Translations under genes and position numbers: made by a program
Shown here: piece by piece, positions 38,260 through 47,757 of the stretch
How positions within the stretch are numbered: position 1 is the stretch's first letter
Layout of the letters: each line of letters starts with the position of its first letter
Assembly: GCF_003443895.1 (NCBI RefSeq)
Contig: NZ_QQOA01000002.1
Coordinates: forward strand, 327,106 to 391,105
DNA length: 64,000 nt
Direction: 5' to 3'
DNA from: Paraburkholderia phosphatilytica
GTDB taxonomy: Bacteria; Pseudomonadota; Gammaproteobacteria; Burkholderiales; Burkholderiaceae
The notes under the pieces: generated by a model
Database searches by the model: none
What the model saw: the letters and a program-made list of their open reading frames with translations, nothing else
Told to the model about the DNA's origin: nothing

Positions 38260-39648
38260 TTACTCACTTTCGCGAATTTCGGGCTCTTCATCGAAGATCT
38301 GATACTTGCGCATCTTTTCCCACAGCACCTTGCGGCTGATGCCGAGGTACTGCGCGCTGTCCTGCCGGCGCCAGCCGTTCGCCTCCAGCGCGGCCAGCAC
38401 GCGGCCGCGCTCCGCCATGTCCCACTTGCTGCGATCGACCAGCACTTCGGTGGCATTCTCGGCCGGCACCGGCTGGCTGGAGCGCGCGAGCGCGACCAGC
38501 CGGTGCAGACGCGCGGCGTCCCATGCACCGACCTGGCGCACGGTCACGCCGATGCGCTCGGCGAGATTGCGCAGCTCGCGCACGTTGCCGGGAAAGTAGG
38601 TGTCCGCCACCGCCTCGGCAAGCCAGTACGGCAGATCGGGTAACACAGCGAGCCGCTCCGCGCCCACCACCGACGCGATGAACGCCTTGAAGATCGCGAT
38701 CTTGTCGACCGCGCCGCGTTCCTCGAGCGACGGAATGCGCAGCTCGATCACCGCGAGCCGGTAGTACAGGTCCGCGCGAAAAGCGCCCTCTTTCACGAGC
38801 TGCGGCAGATTCTTGTTGGTCGCGGCGACGAGCCGGAAGTCGAGCTTCGAAGGCGTGGTCGAACCGATCCGCGTGACCGCGTTGTCCTCCAGCACGCGCA
38901 GCAGCTTCACCTGCTGGTAGAGCGGCAGGTCGCCGATTTCGTCGAGAAACAGCGTGCCGCCGTCGGCCTGCTCGAAATAGCCCTTGTGCGCGAGCACCGC
39001 GCCGGTAAACGACCCCTTCGCATGACCGAAGAACAGCGACTCGAACAGGCCATCGGGAATCGCGCCGCAATTCACCGCGACGAACGGGCCCGCGCCGTAG
39101 CGCGAGTGCTTCTCGTGCAGCAGCTGCGCGATGCGCTCCTTGCCGACGCCCGTCTCGCCGCCGACCAGCACGCTCGTGTCGCAGTCGGCGAAGGTGTCCA
39201 CCTCGCGCAGCAGCGCCTGCATGCTTTCGGAGTTCGCGACGAGCGTGGTCGGCGAAAGCGTCTGGGCGGAATGCGCGCGGACCTGCTGCACGAGCTTGAC
39301 GATCATGCCGCGTAGCTCGGCTGCCGTGAAATCCGCGGGCAGGATGTGCGAGTACTCGGTGGGATACATCGTCGGATCGTGGTCGCGCGGCGCCGCGCCG
39401 ACCCACACCACCGGCATGCCGAGCGCGCGCCAGTCGCGCAGCGCGAGCGCGCCGCTGTCGATCGCCGACACGCTGATGATCGCGAGCGACGGCCGCGTCG
39501 CCGTGCGTTCGGGCGAGATCGCGATGTCGTCGGCACGGATCACGTCGACGTCGAAGCTCGCCATGCAGCGCGCGACCCGCTCGACGATGTCGGCCTTGCC
39601 TTCCCAGACATACAGGTCGAGCTCTTCGATTTTCGTGGGGGTTCTCAT
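38260..39648 (-). CDS. Sigma-54-dependent transcriptional activator (VpsR/NtrC-like)
   Basis: A 462-residue enhancer-binding protein. The N-terminal 130 residues form a receiver-like domain with no obvious phosphoacceptor Asp, as in VpsR-type proteins. The AAA+ domain has Walker [10 protein letters not shown], the sigma-54 contact loop GSFTGA (Ser for the usual second-position Ala), Walker [11 protein letters not shown] and NVRELRN. The C-terminus is a Fis-type helix-turn-helix ([20 protein letters not shown]). It should hydrolyse ATP to open sigma-54 promoters. It is the last gene of the Tad run, and sigma-54-type promoters lie before flp and before the adjacent lipoprotein gene, its likely targets. 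Confidence 0.92.
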   Translation of the reverse strand: MRTPTKIEELDLYVWEGKADIVERVARCMASFDVDVIRADDIAISPERTATRPSLAIISVSAIDSGALALRDWRALGMPVVWVGAAPRDHDPTMYPTEYSHILPADFTAAELRGMIVKLVQQVRAHSAQTLSPTTLVANSESMQALLREVDTFADCDTSVLVGGETGVGKERIAQLLHEKHSRYGAGPFVAVNCGAIPDGLFESLFFGHAKGSFTGAVLAHKGYFEQADGGTLFLDEIGDLPLYQQVKLLRVLEDNAVTRIGSTTPSKLDFRLVAATNKNLPQLVKEGAFRADLYYRLAVIELRIPSLEERGAVDKIAIFKAFIASVVGAERLAVLPDLPYWLAEAVADTYFPGNVRELRNLAERIGVTVRQVGAWDAARLHRLVALARSSQPVPAENATEVLVDRSKWDMAERGRVLAALEANGWRRQDSAQYLGISRKVLWEKMRKYQIFDEEPEIRESE

Positions 39649-39672
39649 CGTCAGGATTGCCTGGTTTGCCTG

Positions 39673-41460
39673 CTAGCTGACGATGCGGGCAGCGCCGCAG
39701 GTCAGCGAGTTGTGATGGACCGTCGCGGTGCCGACCTGCGCGCCGAGCGCGCCGAGCACCGGCACGAACACGTCGTCGAGCGACGCGAACACCGGCTGCA
39801 GCGTGGTGGTCAGCGCGTTGCTGACGCCGGTCAGCAGCGTCGTGAGCTGGCCCGACGTCAGATTGAGATTCAGCACCGTGACCTGCAACGCGTTGGGCAC
39901 GGTCGCGAGCACGCTGCCGGTGAGCGAGGACAGATCGCTGCCCACCTGGTTCGAGTTGACGGTCTGCGTGTCCGCGCCATCGGCGGCCGCGCCCGTCACG
40001 CCGGTGAAGCTGATGGTCTGCGGACCGGGGGGCTGCACCGTCAGCCAGCCGATGCCCGATCCCGCCGTCGAGCCGAGCGCGATCTGCGCGACCTTGGTCT
40101 GGCCCGTCAGGATCGAGCCCGCGTACACGCCAACGACGTTGATCGGACCGCCGCAGTTCGAATCGGTGCCGAGGCACGCTTTCGCGACCACCGGCTGCAC
40201 GTCGATCTGCACGGCGCTGTCGGGCTTCGTCGTCGAGCAGTCGACATCGGTCAGCGCAGCGTCGCCTTCGCCGCTCGTCAGCGACAGCACGAGCGGATTG
40301 TTGAGCGCCTGCACCGTCACGTTTGCGACCACGAGATTCAGACCGAACGACGAAAACACCGGCGGCGCGAGCTTGAGGCTCGCCGTGATCACCGCCGTGC
40401 GCGCGGTGGTGCGCGCGTTGCCGTTCGCGTCCGGACCCTCGCCGATCGCGAGCGCGGGCGGTTGCAGGATCTGCAGCGACAGGCTCGCGGGCATCACGCC
40501 GACGAGTGCGGTGCTCGCGTCGACGTTGATGATCGGCGGCGCGGACGACGAGCCCGCCGGCGCGCTGCGCGAAATCTGCGCGGCCACGAACACCGCGTCA
40601 AGCGGCGACAGCGTCGCGTCGACTGCCGATTGCGGATCCGCGAGCGACAGCGCGAGCAGACCCGGCGACGACGTGCCGCCATCGCCGACGTTGAAGCTCT
40701 GGTTGCCGGGCACCGCCACCGCGAGCGTGTCGAGCAGCGTCGCGTCGGCGGTGTCGCCGTTCGCGGTCAGCGCGCTCACCATCGCCGCGGTCAGCTGCTG
40801 GTAGGTGACGGACGTGCCGAGCAGCTCGTTCACGGTCGTCGCATGCAGCTGTACCATCAGGTCGTGCACCGACAGGCGCGCGTTCGCGAGCCCCTGATAG
40901 TCACCGACACTCAGCGCGAGCTGCGTGCCGAGCAGACCACCGAGAATGCTGTTCAGCAGCACCGACTGCTGCGTATCGAGCTGCGCGAGGCCGGTGCTGA
41001 GCGTGAACGCGTCGACGTCGGTGGCCTGCGCCGTGGCCTCGACCGTCATCGTGCGCGACGGCCCGAGGAAGAAATACGGCACTGTCTGCGCGATGTCGAC
41101 GAGCACCGCGTTCTGCGGCGCGCCCGCCGTGCTGAAGAAGCTGGGCGCGGCGTTCGCGCTGGTGTCCCAGCGGCCGCAGGTCACGTTCAGCGTTGCGCCG
41201 CTCGCGTCTGTGCTGAAGCCGTTGGCCGCCGCATTGCTGTTCGCAGCGGCCTGCGCGTCGGCACAGCTGCCGGCGATACGCTGCGAGCCGGCGATCGCGG
41301 CGAGATCCGCGACGCGTTGCAGGCTGCGTTTCTCGAAGAACAAATGACCGACGTCGATCACCGCGAGCGCGGCCACCGCGACGAGCAGCCAGAACGCCGC
41401 GACCACCGAGATCGCGCCGCGCTGCCGTCGGAGGCTCCGCCTCGCTGCGATCGCGACCAT
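39673..41460 (-). CDS. tadG: TadG-like pilus assembly protein
   Basis: A 595-residue protein. The N-terminal helix region RRQRGAISVVAAFWLLVAVA, with RGA before a long hydrophobic helix and the conserved acidic residue a little later, is typical of TadE/TadG pseudopilins. A large, Ala/Ser/Thr-rich extracellular part follows with few charged residues and four or more Cys. TadG proteins are long minor components exported by the Tad system. The start at 41460 lies 1 nt after the stop of the DUF3613 gene. It is followed 24 nt later by the sigma-54 activator. Confidence 0.82.
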   Translation of the reverse strand: MVAIAARRSLRRQRGAISVVAAFWLLVAVAALAVIDVGHLFFEKRSLQRVADLAAIAGSQRIAGSCADAQAAANSNAAANGFSTDASGATLNVTCGRWDTSANAAPSFFSTAGAPQNAVLVDIAQTVPYFFLGPSRTMTVEATAQATDVDAFTLSTGLAQLDTQQSVLLNSILGGLLGTQLALSVGDYQGLANARLSVHDLMVQLHATTVNELLGTSVTYQQLTAAMVSALTANGDTADATLLDTLAVAVPGNQSFNVGDGGTSSPGLLALSLADPQSAVDATLSPLDAVFVAAQISRSAPAGSSSAPPIINVDASTALVGVMPASLSLQILQPPALAIGEGPDANGNARTTARTAVITASLKLAPPVFSSFGLNLVVANVTVQALNNPLVLSLTSGEGDAALTDVDCSTTKPDSAVQIDVQPVVAKACLGTDSNCGGPINVVGVYAGSILTGQTKVAQIALGSTAGSGIGWLTVQPPGPQTISFTGVTGAAADGADTQTVNSNQVGSDLSSLTGSVLATVPNALQVTVLNLNLTSGQLTTLLTGVSNALTTTLQPVFASLDDVFVPVLGALGAQVGTATVHHNSLTCGAARIVS

Positions 41461-41461
41461 C

Positions 41462-41830
41462 TCAGTTCTGCGCGCCGTTGCCGTTGGTGTAGTCGACGTG
41501 CAGCTGGTTCGCCGCGTTGCCGCCATCCGTCGCCGACGTGAACGACGCGGGGATCTTCGTCTTGAACGAATCCAGGTAGCGCTGATAGGCAAGCCCGGCT
41601 TCCGCGCCAAGCATCGGCTGCATCGGTGCGGCTTCGCGGTTGCTGCGCTGGAGCGCGAGCCATGCGTTCGTCGAATCGCCGATCGCGACCGGCGGCGGCA
41701 ACGGCTGCACAGTCGACTGCTGCGCGTGTGCTGCCTGCGTGATCGATAGCAGCGTGCACGCGGCCGCGCAGATGATGTACAGCGCGGCTTTCGTCGCGAG
41801 CCGCTCGTTGCGATACGTGTAGTCGTTCAT
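41462..41830 (-). CDS. DUF3613 domain-containing exported protein
   Basis: A 122-residue protein with a signal peptide (ALYIICAAACTLLSITQAAH, cleavage after AHA). The mature part matches the small DUF3613 family, with TNAWLALQRSNREAAPMQPM and LGAEAGLAYQRYLDSFKTKI. The family is found inside Tad loci of Burkholderiales, with unknown function. GGAG before the ATG at 41830 decides the start over an ATG 18 nt upstream. It sits between tadD and tadG, 1 nt from the latter. Confidence 0.85.
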   Translation of the reverse strand: MNDYTYRNERLATKAALYIICAAACTLLSITQAAHAQQSTVQPLPPPVAIGDSTNAWLALQRSNREAAPMQPMLGAEAGLAYQRYLDSFKTKIPASFTSATDGGNAANQLHVDYTNGNGAQN

Positions 41831-41857
41831 TACGTGTTCTCCGTTCATTGCTCGCCG

Positions 41858-42913
41858 TCACTGCGAGAAGCGTTGCAGCAGATGCGGCGCGCCGTCCCAG
41901 CCGCTGATCGTCGATATCGGAGCCGTAGCGCTGGCGCTGTCAGTCGCCGCGATATGCGACTGCGCTGCGTGCTGCCCCGCGCCCGACGCGAATGCATCCG
42001 GATCGGCTTCGGCAATCGCCGCGAGCACCGATGGCGTGGCCGCGCGCGCGTTCGCATTCGCATGCGCGTGCGATGCTGCGTGTTGCCGCGCGCGGCTCGC
42101 GGCATCGACTTTCGCCGCATCGGCACGAATCGCCGCGCGCACGTCGGGCGCGAGCTTCTGCGTGTTCATCAGCGTCTGCGCCTGCTGCGTCTGACCGTCC
42201 GCGAGCAGGAACAGCGCGAGATTGCTGACGATCTTCGGGTTGTTCTGATCAAGCTCGGCCGCCTTCATCAGCGGAATCCGCGCGCCGGATACATCGCCGT
42301 CGCGCAGCCGCGCGTACGCGAGATCGGAGAGCGTCGACGCATCGGTCGGCGACAGTTGCACGGCCTGGTGCAGCTCGTTCGCCGCGCGATCGAAATCGCC
42401 CGCCGCGCCCGCGAGCAGTCCGAGCCCGCGGTGGCCGCGCGCAGCAAGCGGCGTCCGCAGCAGCTGGCCGTAGGCGGCCGCGCTTGCCGCCGGTTGATCC
42501 GTCGCGCGCAACGCGTCGGCGCGCAGCAGGATCGTGTCGGGCGTGACGCCGTACTGTTTCTCGTACGCATCGATATGCGCGAGCGACGCGTAGTAGAGAC
42601 CCTGCTGCTGCATCCGGTCGATCAGGCCCAGGTACATGCCCGGCGTGTCCGGCGCGGGATCGTGCTGCGTCTGCTGCTGCAGCTGCGCTTCGCGCTCGGC
42701 CTGCGGCCCCACGCCATAGCCGGATTCCTTGATCGCGCACGCGGACAGCAGCGTGACGCTTGCGAGCAGCGGCAGCAGCGCGAACGCGCGCGACTTCCTC
42801 GCGTCGTTTCCGCTCACGCGTCTTGCGTCCGCTCTTGCGTCTGCTCTTTCGTCCGCTTGCACCCGCAACGTCTCGTAAGTTTCGCGTCGCATGCTCGTCC
42901 GGTCGTTCATCAT
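41858..42913 (-). CDS. tadD: TadD-like TPR lipoprotein
   Basis: About 351 residues. A signal with lipobox LLSAC is preceded by an unusually long hydrophilic leader of about 45 residues. Several tetratricopeptide repeats follow (AAYGQLLRTPLAARGHRGLG, AANELHQAVQLSPTDASTLS, AELDQNNPKIVSNLALFLLA). The C-terminal 90 residues are His/Ala/Asn-rich and lack structure. TadD lipoproteins help assemble the secretin in Tad systems. GAGG before the tandem ATGs at 42913/42910 supports the start. The gene is 11 nt from tadC. Confidence 0.85.
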   Translation of the reverse strand: MMNDRTSMRRETYETLRVQADERADARADARRVSGNDARKSRAFALLPLLASVTLLSACAIKESGYGVGPQAEREAQLQQQTQHDPAPDTPGMYLGLIDRMQQQGLYYASLAHIDAYEKQYGVTPDTILLRADALRATDQPAASAAAYGQLLRTPLAARGHRGLGLLAGAAGDFDRAANELHQAVQLSPTDASTLSDLAYARLRDGDVSGARIPLMKAAELDQNNPKIVSNLALFLLADGQTQQAQTLMNTQKLAPDVRAAIRADAAKVDAASRARQHAASHAHANANARAATPSVLAAIAEADPDAFASGAGQHAAQSHIAATDSASATAPISTISGWDGAPHLLQRFSQ

Positions 42914-42924
42914 GTGTATGGTCC

Positions 42925-44001
42925 TCAACGATGCATCGCGCGCAGCGATTGCTTGACGGTCATGAGACCCGGTCCCGCGGTCACGATCAGGAGCGCGGGC
43001 AGCAGCGTGAGAATCATCACGCCGGTCATCTTCACGGTCAGCCGGCCGATACGTTCGCGCAGCATCGCGCGGCGCGCTTCGCGCAGCCGGTCGCCGAACT
43101 GCTTCAGCGGTTCCTGCACCGCGCCGCCATGACGGTCGACCTGCACGAGCAGCCGCACGATCGCGTGCAGATCCTCGTTGGCGTAGCTCGAAGCGAGACG
43201 TTGCAGCGACTGCTCGCGCGTGCGGCCTGCGCTGAACTGACGCTGCGCGATTTCGAGTTCGCCCGCGAGCACCGGCAGCATGCCGCGGAAGTCGTTGACC
43301 ATCACCTGCAGGCTCTGGTCGAGCGACAGTCCGACGCCCTGCAACAGTCGCAGCAGATCGACGAGCAGCGGCAGTTCGTCGACGACGGCAAGACGCCGCT
43401 GCGACGCACGCCGCCGGATCGCGAACTTCGGCGCCATGAAGCCGACGATCAGCGCGCACGCGGGCACGATCACGAGCCGGCCGCCATGCAGGTCCGCAAG
43501 CCAGATCGCGAGCACCAGAGCAACGAGCGCGCAGGCCACGCGGGCCACGAGAAACAGCCCGCGCGTGCGAACGTCGACGAAGCCGCATTGCTCCAGAAAA
43601 CGGCGGTCCTCGTCCGCGACCACCTGGCGGCCGAACGGCGTGTCGAGCCAGCGCACGCCGGCATCGCCGAGACGTTGCAGCGCGCCCGCGAAACCTTGGT
43701 TGCGCGCTGGCGACGCGTTGGCGCCCGCGCGGGCCGCACCGCTTTGACCTGCTGCGTTCAACCCGGCGCCAGATCCGCGCACATCGCCAGCACCGGCACC
43801 GGCACCGGCACCGGCGGCAGCAGAGACCGCAGCCGCCGCGGCGATCGCCACCGCGCGCTGATCCAGTGCGCTCGACAACGTGCGCGCACTGCGCCGCGCG
43901 GCCGCGATGCGCGCGAGCACGAGCCCCGCGATCATCAAGAGCGCGAGCGCGAACAGCACGAGCGCCAGCGCGGCGAGCTGGTTCGGTTGCAACGCGTTCA
44001 T
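42925..44001 (-). CDS. tadC: TadC inner-membrane platform protein
   Basis: A 358-residue T2SS-F domain protein. It has an N-terminal hydrophobic helix, then a long Ala/Gly low-complexity insert (alternating AG, residues ~55-95). The GspF-like cytoplasmic domain follows (FRGMLPVLAGELEIAQRQFS, EDLHAIVRLLVQVDRHGGAV), with hydrophobic helices on either side. TadB and TadC together form the membrane platform turned by the TadA ATPase. The start overlaps the tadB stop as ATGA, showing coupled translation. Confidence 0.88.
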   Translation of the reverse strand: MNALQPNQLAALALVLFALALLMIAGLVLARIAAARRSARTLSSALDQRAVAIAAAAAVSAAAGAGAGAGAGDVRGSGAGLNAAGQSGAARAGANASPARNQGFAGALQRLGDAGVRWLDTPFGRQVVADEDRRFLEQCGFVDVRTRGLFLVARVACALVALVLAIWLADLHGGRLVIVPACALIVGFMAPKFAIRRRASQRRLAVVDELPLLVDLLRLLQGVGLSLDQSLQVMVNDFRGMLPVLAGELEIAQRQFSAGRTREQSLQRLASSYANEDLHAIVRLLVQVDRHGGAVQEPLKQFGDRLREARRAMLRERIGRLTVKMTGVMILTLLPALLIVTAGPGLMTVKQSLRAMHR

Positions 44002-45098
44002 CCCTTCACCCTCGCGAGCCGGTACAGGAGCCACGCGCCAAGCGCCTGCAGCCCGAACGCGGCATAGATGAAATCGCGGCCGCCCTCGCTCGCCCACATC
44101 ACGTTGAAGTACTCGGGGTTCGTCGCGATCACCATGCCGCCGATGCCGATGGGCAGCGCGGTCAGCACCCACGCGGACAAGCGCGTCTCCGCGGTCAGCG
44201 CGGAGAGTTCGCGCTCGGCCTGTTCGAGGTCGCGCATGAACGACGCCATCCGGTCGAGCATCACGTCCGCGCGGCCACCGTATTTCACCGACAGCCGCAG
44301 CACCGCGCCGACGAGTTCGAGTTCGCGCGCGCGGTACACGGCCGCCACCTGATCGAGCGCGCGGTCGATCTCGACGCCGGTGCGCAGCATCCGCGACACG
44401 TGGTCGAGACACTCGCGCAGCGGTGCGTCAGTGGTGAGCAGCGACGCCTGGAACGCGGCCGGCACGCTGTTGCCGAGTACGATCAGCCGCACGATGCCGT
44501 CGAGAAACGCCGGCAGTTGCCGCACGATCTTCTGGCGACGGCGGCGCGTACGCGCCGAGAACCAGAACGCGAGCGCCGCGCCGCACCCGACGAGCATCGC
44601 GAGCGCGGCGAACCCGCCGCGTGCGCGCGCGGCCCACAGGCACGCGGCACACGTTGCGGCGAGCGCGAGCAGCGCCGGCACGCGCGCATCGGTCACGCCC
44701 GCGCGGATCATTGCGTGTTCGAGCGCCAACGCCCCGCGCGCCTGGAATGCGTGCCAGCGTGTTTGCGCGGCGTTTGCGCTTGCATTGGTGTTTGGGCTCG
44801 CGTTTGCGTTTGCATTCGACTGGCCACGCGCGCCTGCAACGCCCACGGTCGCGCCCGCCATTGCTCCGGATGCAAACGCCGACGCGCCCCGCGCGCCCGC
44901 TTGCCCTGCGATTCCTGTACGCGCCTGCGACTGCGGCAGCGCGCCCGCCGTCGCGGTCTGCGCCCGCGCGGTGCGGCTGTCGATGAAGCGCTCCGTGCTC
45001 ACACGCGATTGCCGCACCACGCCGCGCTGCCACACGAAAAGCGCGCACGCCACGCACACGAGCGCGAGCGCGCCGATAAGCGCGGCCGCGCTAGCCAC
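43998..45098 (-). CDS. tadB: TadB inner-membrane platform protein
   Basis: About 366 residues with a T2SS-F domain (PAFLDGIVRLIVLGNSVPAA, RTGVEIDRALDQVAAVYRAR, LSALTAETRLSAWVLTALP). The linker between the first helix and the rest is a long Ala/Gly/Asn-rich tract (NANANASPNTNASANA). I chose the GTG at 45098 because GGAGG lies 5 nt upstream and the overlap with tadA is then only 8 nt. An ATG at 45140 would overlap tadA by 50 nt. It forms the pilus platform with TadC, whose gene overlaps its stop. Confidence 0.85.
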   Translation of the reverse strand: MASAAALIGALALVCVACALFVWQRGVVRQSRVSTERFIDSRTARAQTATAGALPQSQARTGIAGQAGARGASAFASGAMAGATVGVAGARGQSNANANASPNTNASANAAQTRWHAFQARGALALEHAMIRAGVTDARVPALLALAATCAACLWAARARGGFAALAMLVGCGAALAFWFSARTRRRRQKIVRQLPAFLDGIVRLIVLGNSVPAAFQASLLTTDAPLRECLDHVSRMLRTGVEIDRALDQVAAVYRARELELVGAVLRLSVKYGGRADVMLDRMASFMRDLEQAERELSALTAETRLSAWVLTALPIGIGGMVIATNPEYFNVMWASEGGRDFIYAAFGLQALGAWLLYRLARVKG

Positions 45099-46458
45099 GG
45101 AAACCTCCGCCGAAGCCACCGCCGCCACCGCCAAATCCATCCCCGCGGAAACCGAAGTGCCCCGCGTCGCCGCCCAGTTGCTGGCGGAACTTCGCGAGCT
45201 TCGGCGAATGCGGATGGATGCCGAGCGACACCCATTGATCGAGCTCGTCGCCTTCGGGCGTCAGCACAGGCTCGTAGCGATACAGCTCCTGCGTTGCGAT
45301 GATGTTGTCCGAGAGACCCGTCACTTCGGTCACCGACAGGATGCGGCGACGTCCATTCGACAGCCGGCCGATCTGCACGATGAAGTCGATCGCGTTCGCG
45401 ATCTGCCGGCGCAAGCTCGATTCCGTACCCTGGAAGCCCGCGAAGCCGGCAAGCATTTCGAGCCGGTACAGGCATTCGCGCGGCGAACTCGCGTGCACGG
45501 TGCCCATCGAGCCGTCGTGGCCGGTGTTCATCGCCTGCAGCATTTCGAGCACTTCGCCGCCGCGCACTTCGCCGACGATGATGCGGTCCGGGCGCATCCG
45601 CAGCGTGTTGCGCAGCAGGTCGCGGATCGCCACGACGCCGGTGCCGTCGTAGCCGCCCGGCCGGCTTTCGAGCCGCACGACGTGCGGGTGGTTCAGCGAC
45701 AGCTCGGCGGTATCTTCGATCGTCACCACGCGTTCCGCTTCGGGGATATGGAACGCGAGCGCATTGAGCAGCGACGTCTTGCCCGAACTCGTGCCGCCCG
45801 ACACCAGCACGTTGCAGCGCGCCTCGACCGCCGCTTCGAGCAGCGCGCCGATCTCTTCGCTATACGTACCGTTGCCGAGCAGATCGTCGGGACGCAGCGG
45901 GTCCTTGCGGAACTTGCGGATCGACACCACCGGCCCGTCGATCGACAGCGGCTCAATCACGACGTTGATGCGGCCGCCGTTCGGCAGACGCGCGTCGACC
46001 ATCGGATTCGACTCGTCGAGGCGTCGGCCGATCGGCGCGAGAATCCGCCGCACGATCCGCAGCAGGTGGCCGTTGTCCGCGAAGCGCACCGGAATGCGCG
46101 CGAGAATACCGTGACGCGACACGTACACGTCGTGATAGCCGTTGATCAGGATGTCTTCGACGGCCGGGTCGTTGAGCAGATCCTCGATCGGCCCGAAGCC
46201 CGCGAGTTCTTTCGTGAGCGCCTCGGCAATCAGGCGCACCTCGCTCTCGTTGATCGGAATCCGGCGCAGCCGCACGAAGCTGTCCATCTCGAGGTCGACG
46301 AACTGGTTGATCGCGTTGCGCGACCAGCGTCCGAACTCGGCGCCCAGTTCCTCGATCCGCGTGAGCAGATGCTCGTGCGCCGCGTTCTTGATGTCCTGGA
46401 ACTGCTGGCTGTGCGCGAACGAAGGCGAGTCGTCGGCAAATTCGATGTCTTTTGCCAT
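45091..46458 (-). CDS. tadA: TadA/CpaF pilus assembly ATPase
   Basis: A 455-residue secretion ATPase of the CpaF group. Walker A is VSGGTSSGKTSLLNAL, the Asp box is VTIEDTAELSLNHPHVVRLE, Walker B is RIIVGEVRGGEVLEMLQAMN and the His box GHDGSMGTVHASSP. It powers both extension and retraction of Tad pili, an established property of CpaF. The C-terminus carries a Gly/Phe-rich tail (GGGGGGFGGGFRG) that is not part of the enzyme core. It sits between tadZ and tadB, 3 nt after tadZ. Confidence 0.94.
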   Translation of the reverse strand: MAKDIEFADDSPSFAHSQQFQDIKNAAHEHLLTRIEELGAEFGRWSRNAINQFVDLEMDSFVRLRRIPINESEVRLIAEALTKELAGFGPIEDLLNDPAVEDILINGYHDVYVSRHGILARIPVRFADNGHLLRIVRRILAPIGRRLDESNPMVDARLPNGGRINVVIEPLSIDGPVVSIRKFRKDPLRPDDLLGNGTYSEEIGALLEAAVEARCNVLVSGGTSSGKTSLLNALAFHIPEAERVVTIEDTAELSLNHPHVVRLESRPGGYDGTGVVAIRDLLRNTLRMRPDRIIVGEVRGGEVLEMLQAMNTGHDGSMGTVHASSPRECLYRLEMLAGFAGFQGTESSLRRQIANAIDFIVQIGRLSNGRRRILSVTEVTGLSDNIIATQELYRYEPVLTPEGDELDQWVSLGIHPHSPKLAKFRQQLGGDAGHFGFRGDGFGGGGGGFGGGFRG

Positions 46459-46461
46459 CGT

Positions 46462-47733
46462 CTATGACCGTCTGGATGAAGTGGGAATGAAACGGCGCAA
46501 TGCATCGAGACCGCGCGCGGCACGCGGTGTGGCAGGCGTGTCGTTGCTCACGCCGCCCGTGCCGCCCGTGCCGCCCGTGCCGCCGAGGCGGCGCACGAGC
46601 GGTTCGAGCGCGCGCACATACGGGTCGCGCTCCGCGCGCTCGGCAAGCAGATGTCCTTGATTCACCGCCTGACCGAGCGCGACGCGCCGCTCGGGCAGCG
46701 TCGCGAGCAGCGCGAGTTCGAGCCGCTCCGCGATCTGCGCGGCAGCCAGTCCGAGCGCCGGCTCGAAGCGGTTCACGATCAGCTGCACCCGGCTCGTGTC
46801 GACGCCTTCGGCGCGCAGCGCATCGAGCGCGCCGACCGCCGACACGATCGACGCGACACCCTGATCGCAGAGCAGCCACGTTTCGTCCGCGGCCTCGACC
46901 ACCTGCGCGATGAACTCGGTGTGCGTGAAGCCGCCGAGATCGATCACCTGCTGATCGAAGAACGCGCGCAGCCGGTTCAGCAGGCTGATCGACGACGCGT
47001 ACGACACCTCGCGCATCTCGGCAAGGTTCGCGGGCAACGTGGTGAGCGCAAGACCGCTCGAATGACGCGACAGCGCGGTGTGCACGAAGGTCTGATCGAA
47101 GCGGCGCAGATTGCGCACCGCTTCGACGAAATTGAACTCGCTGCGCGTGTTGAGCAGCAGCGTCGCGTCCGCCGCGGGCAACCCGAGGTCGAGCAGCGCC
47201 GCCTGGCGTCCGTGCGGCGCGTCGCGCCGTTGCAGCAGCACCGCGAGATTCGCGGCGAGCGTGCTCACGCCCATGCCGACGCGCGCGCCGATCAGCGTGG
47301 TGACGCGGCCATGCCGGCTCACCGGTTCGACGAGATTGTCGAGCACCTCGCGCGTGATGCGCAGCGCGTCGTCGGCCGGCGCGGACAGGTCGATGAAATC
47401 GCGCACGCCGGCGCGCAACGCGGCGAGCGCGCTCTCGGGCTCCGCGAGCGAGCCGACCGCGATGACCTGCAGTTCCGGCCACGCGGCGCGCGCCGCATTC
47501 GCCGCGGCGCTCGCGGCCGCCGCGCGACCGCCGGAGAAATCGACGAACACCAGCGACGGGTTCACGCGCGCGATCCGCTGCGTCAGCTGCGCGGGCTCGA
47601 GCGTGGCGGGCTCGACAGCGCCCGCGCCAATCAGCGTATCGGCGAGCCAGTTCAGATGCTCGGCCGCCGGCGACGCGAACACGAAACGGTCAGTGGTGGC
47701 CGGCTCAGTCAAGGCCTGGGTTCTCGCATTCAT
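46462..47733 (-). CDS. tadZ: TadZ/CpaE-like pilus localisation protein
   Basis: A 423-residue protein with an N-terminal receiver-like domain and a C-terminal MinD/ParA-type ATPase fold. The P-loop is atypical: GARVGMGVSTLAANLA lacks the Lys of the deviant Walker A motif, although the fold (FDQQVIDLGGFTHTEFIAQV) is retained. CpaE/TadZ proteins place the Tad machinery at the cell pole, and some also lack a full Walker A. The C-terminal linker has GGTGGTGGTGG, encoded by 9-bp tandem repeats near 46556-46590. It follows cpaC and precedes tadA in the operon. Confidence 0.85.
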   Translation of the reverse strand: MNARTQALTEPATTDRFVFASPAAEHLNWLADTLIGAGAVEPATLEPAQLTQRIARVNPSLVFVDFSGGRAAAASAAANAARAAWPELQVIAVGSLAEPESALAALRAGVRDFIDLSAPADDALRITREVLDNLVEPVSRHGRVTTLIGARVGMGVSTLAANLAVLLQRRDAPHGRQAALLDLGLPAADATLLLNTRSEFNFVEAVRNLRRFDQTFVHTALSRHSSGLALTTLPANLAEMREVSYASSISLLNRLRAFFDQQVIDLGGFTHTEFIAQVVEAADETWLLCDQGVASIVSAVGALDALRAEGVDTSRVQLIVNRFEPALGLAAAQIAERLELALLATLPERRVALGQAVNQGHLLAERAERDPYVRALEPLVRRLGGTGGTGGTGGVSNDTPATPRAARGLDALRRFIPTSSRRS

Positions 47734-47757
47734 GGTCGGACTCCGTCGCGCGGCGCG

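Noticed and set aside
39346..41541. Long rightward frame antisense to tadG and the sigma-54 activator
   Set aside because: It is Arg/His/Ala-rich shadow coding of the two recognised leftward genes and has no start signal.
45099..45140. Longer tadB starting at the ATG at 45140
   Set aside because: It would overlap tadA by 50 nt, while the GTG at 45098 has GGAGG at ideal spacing.
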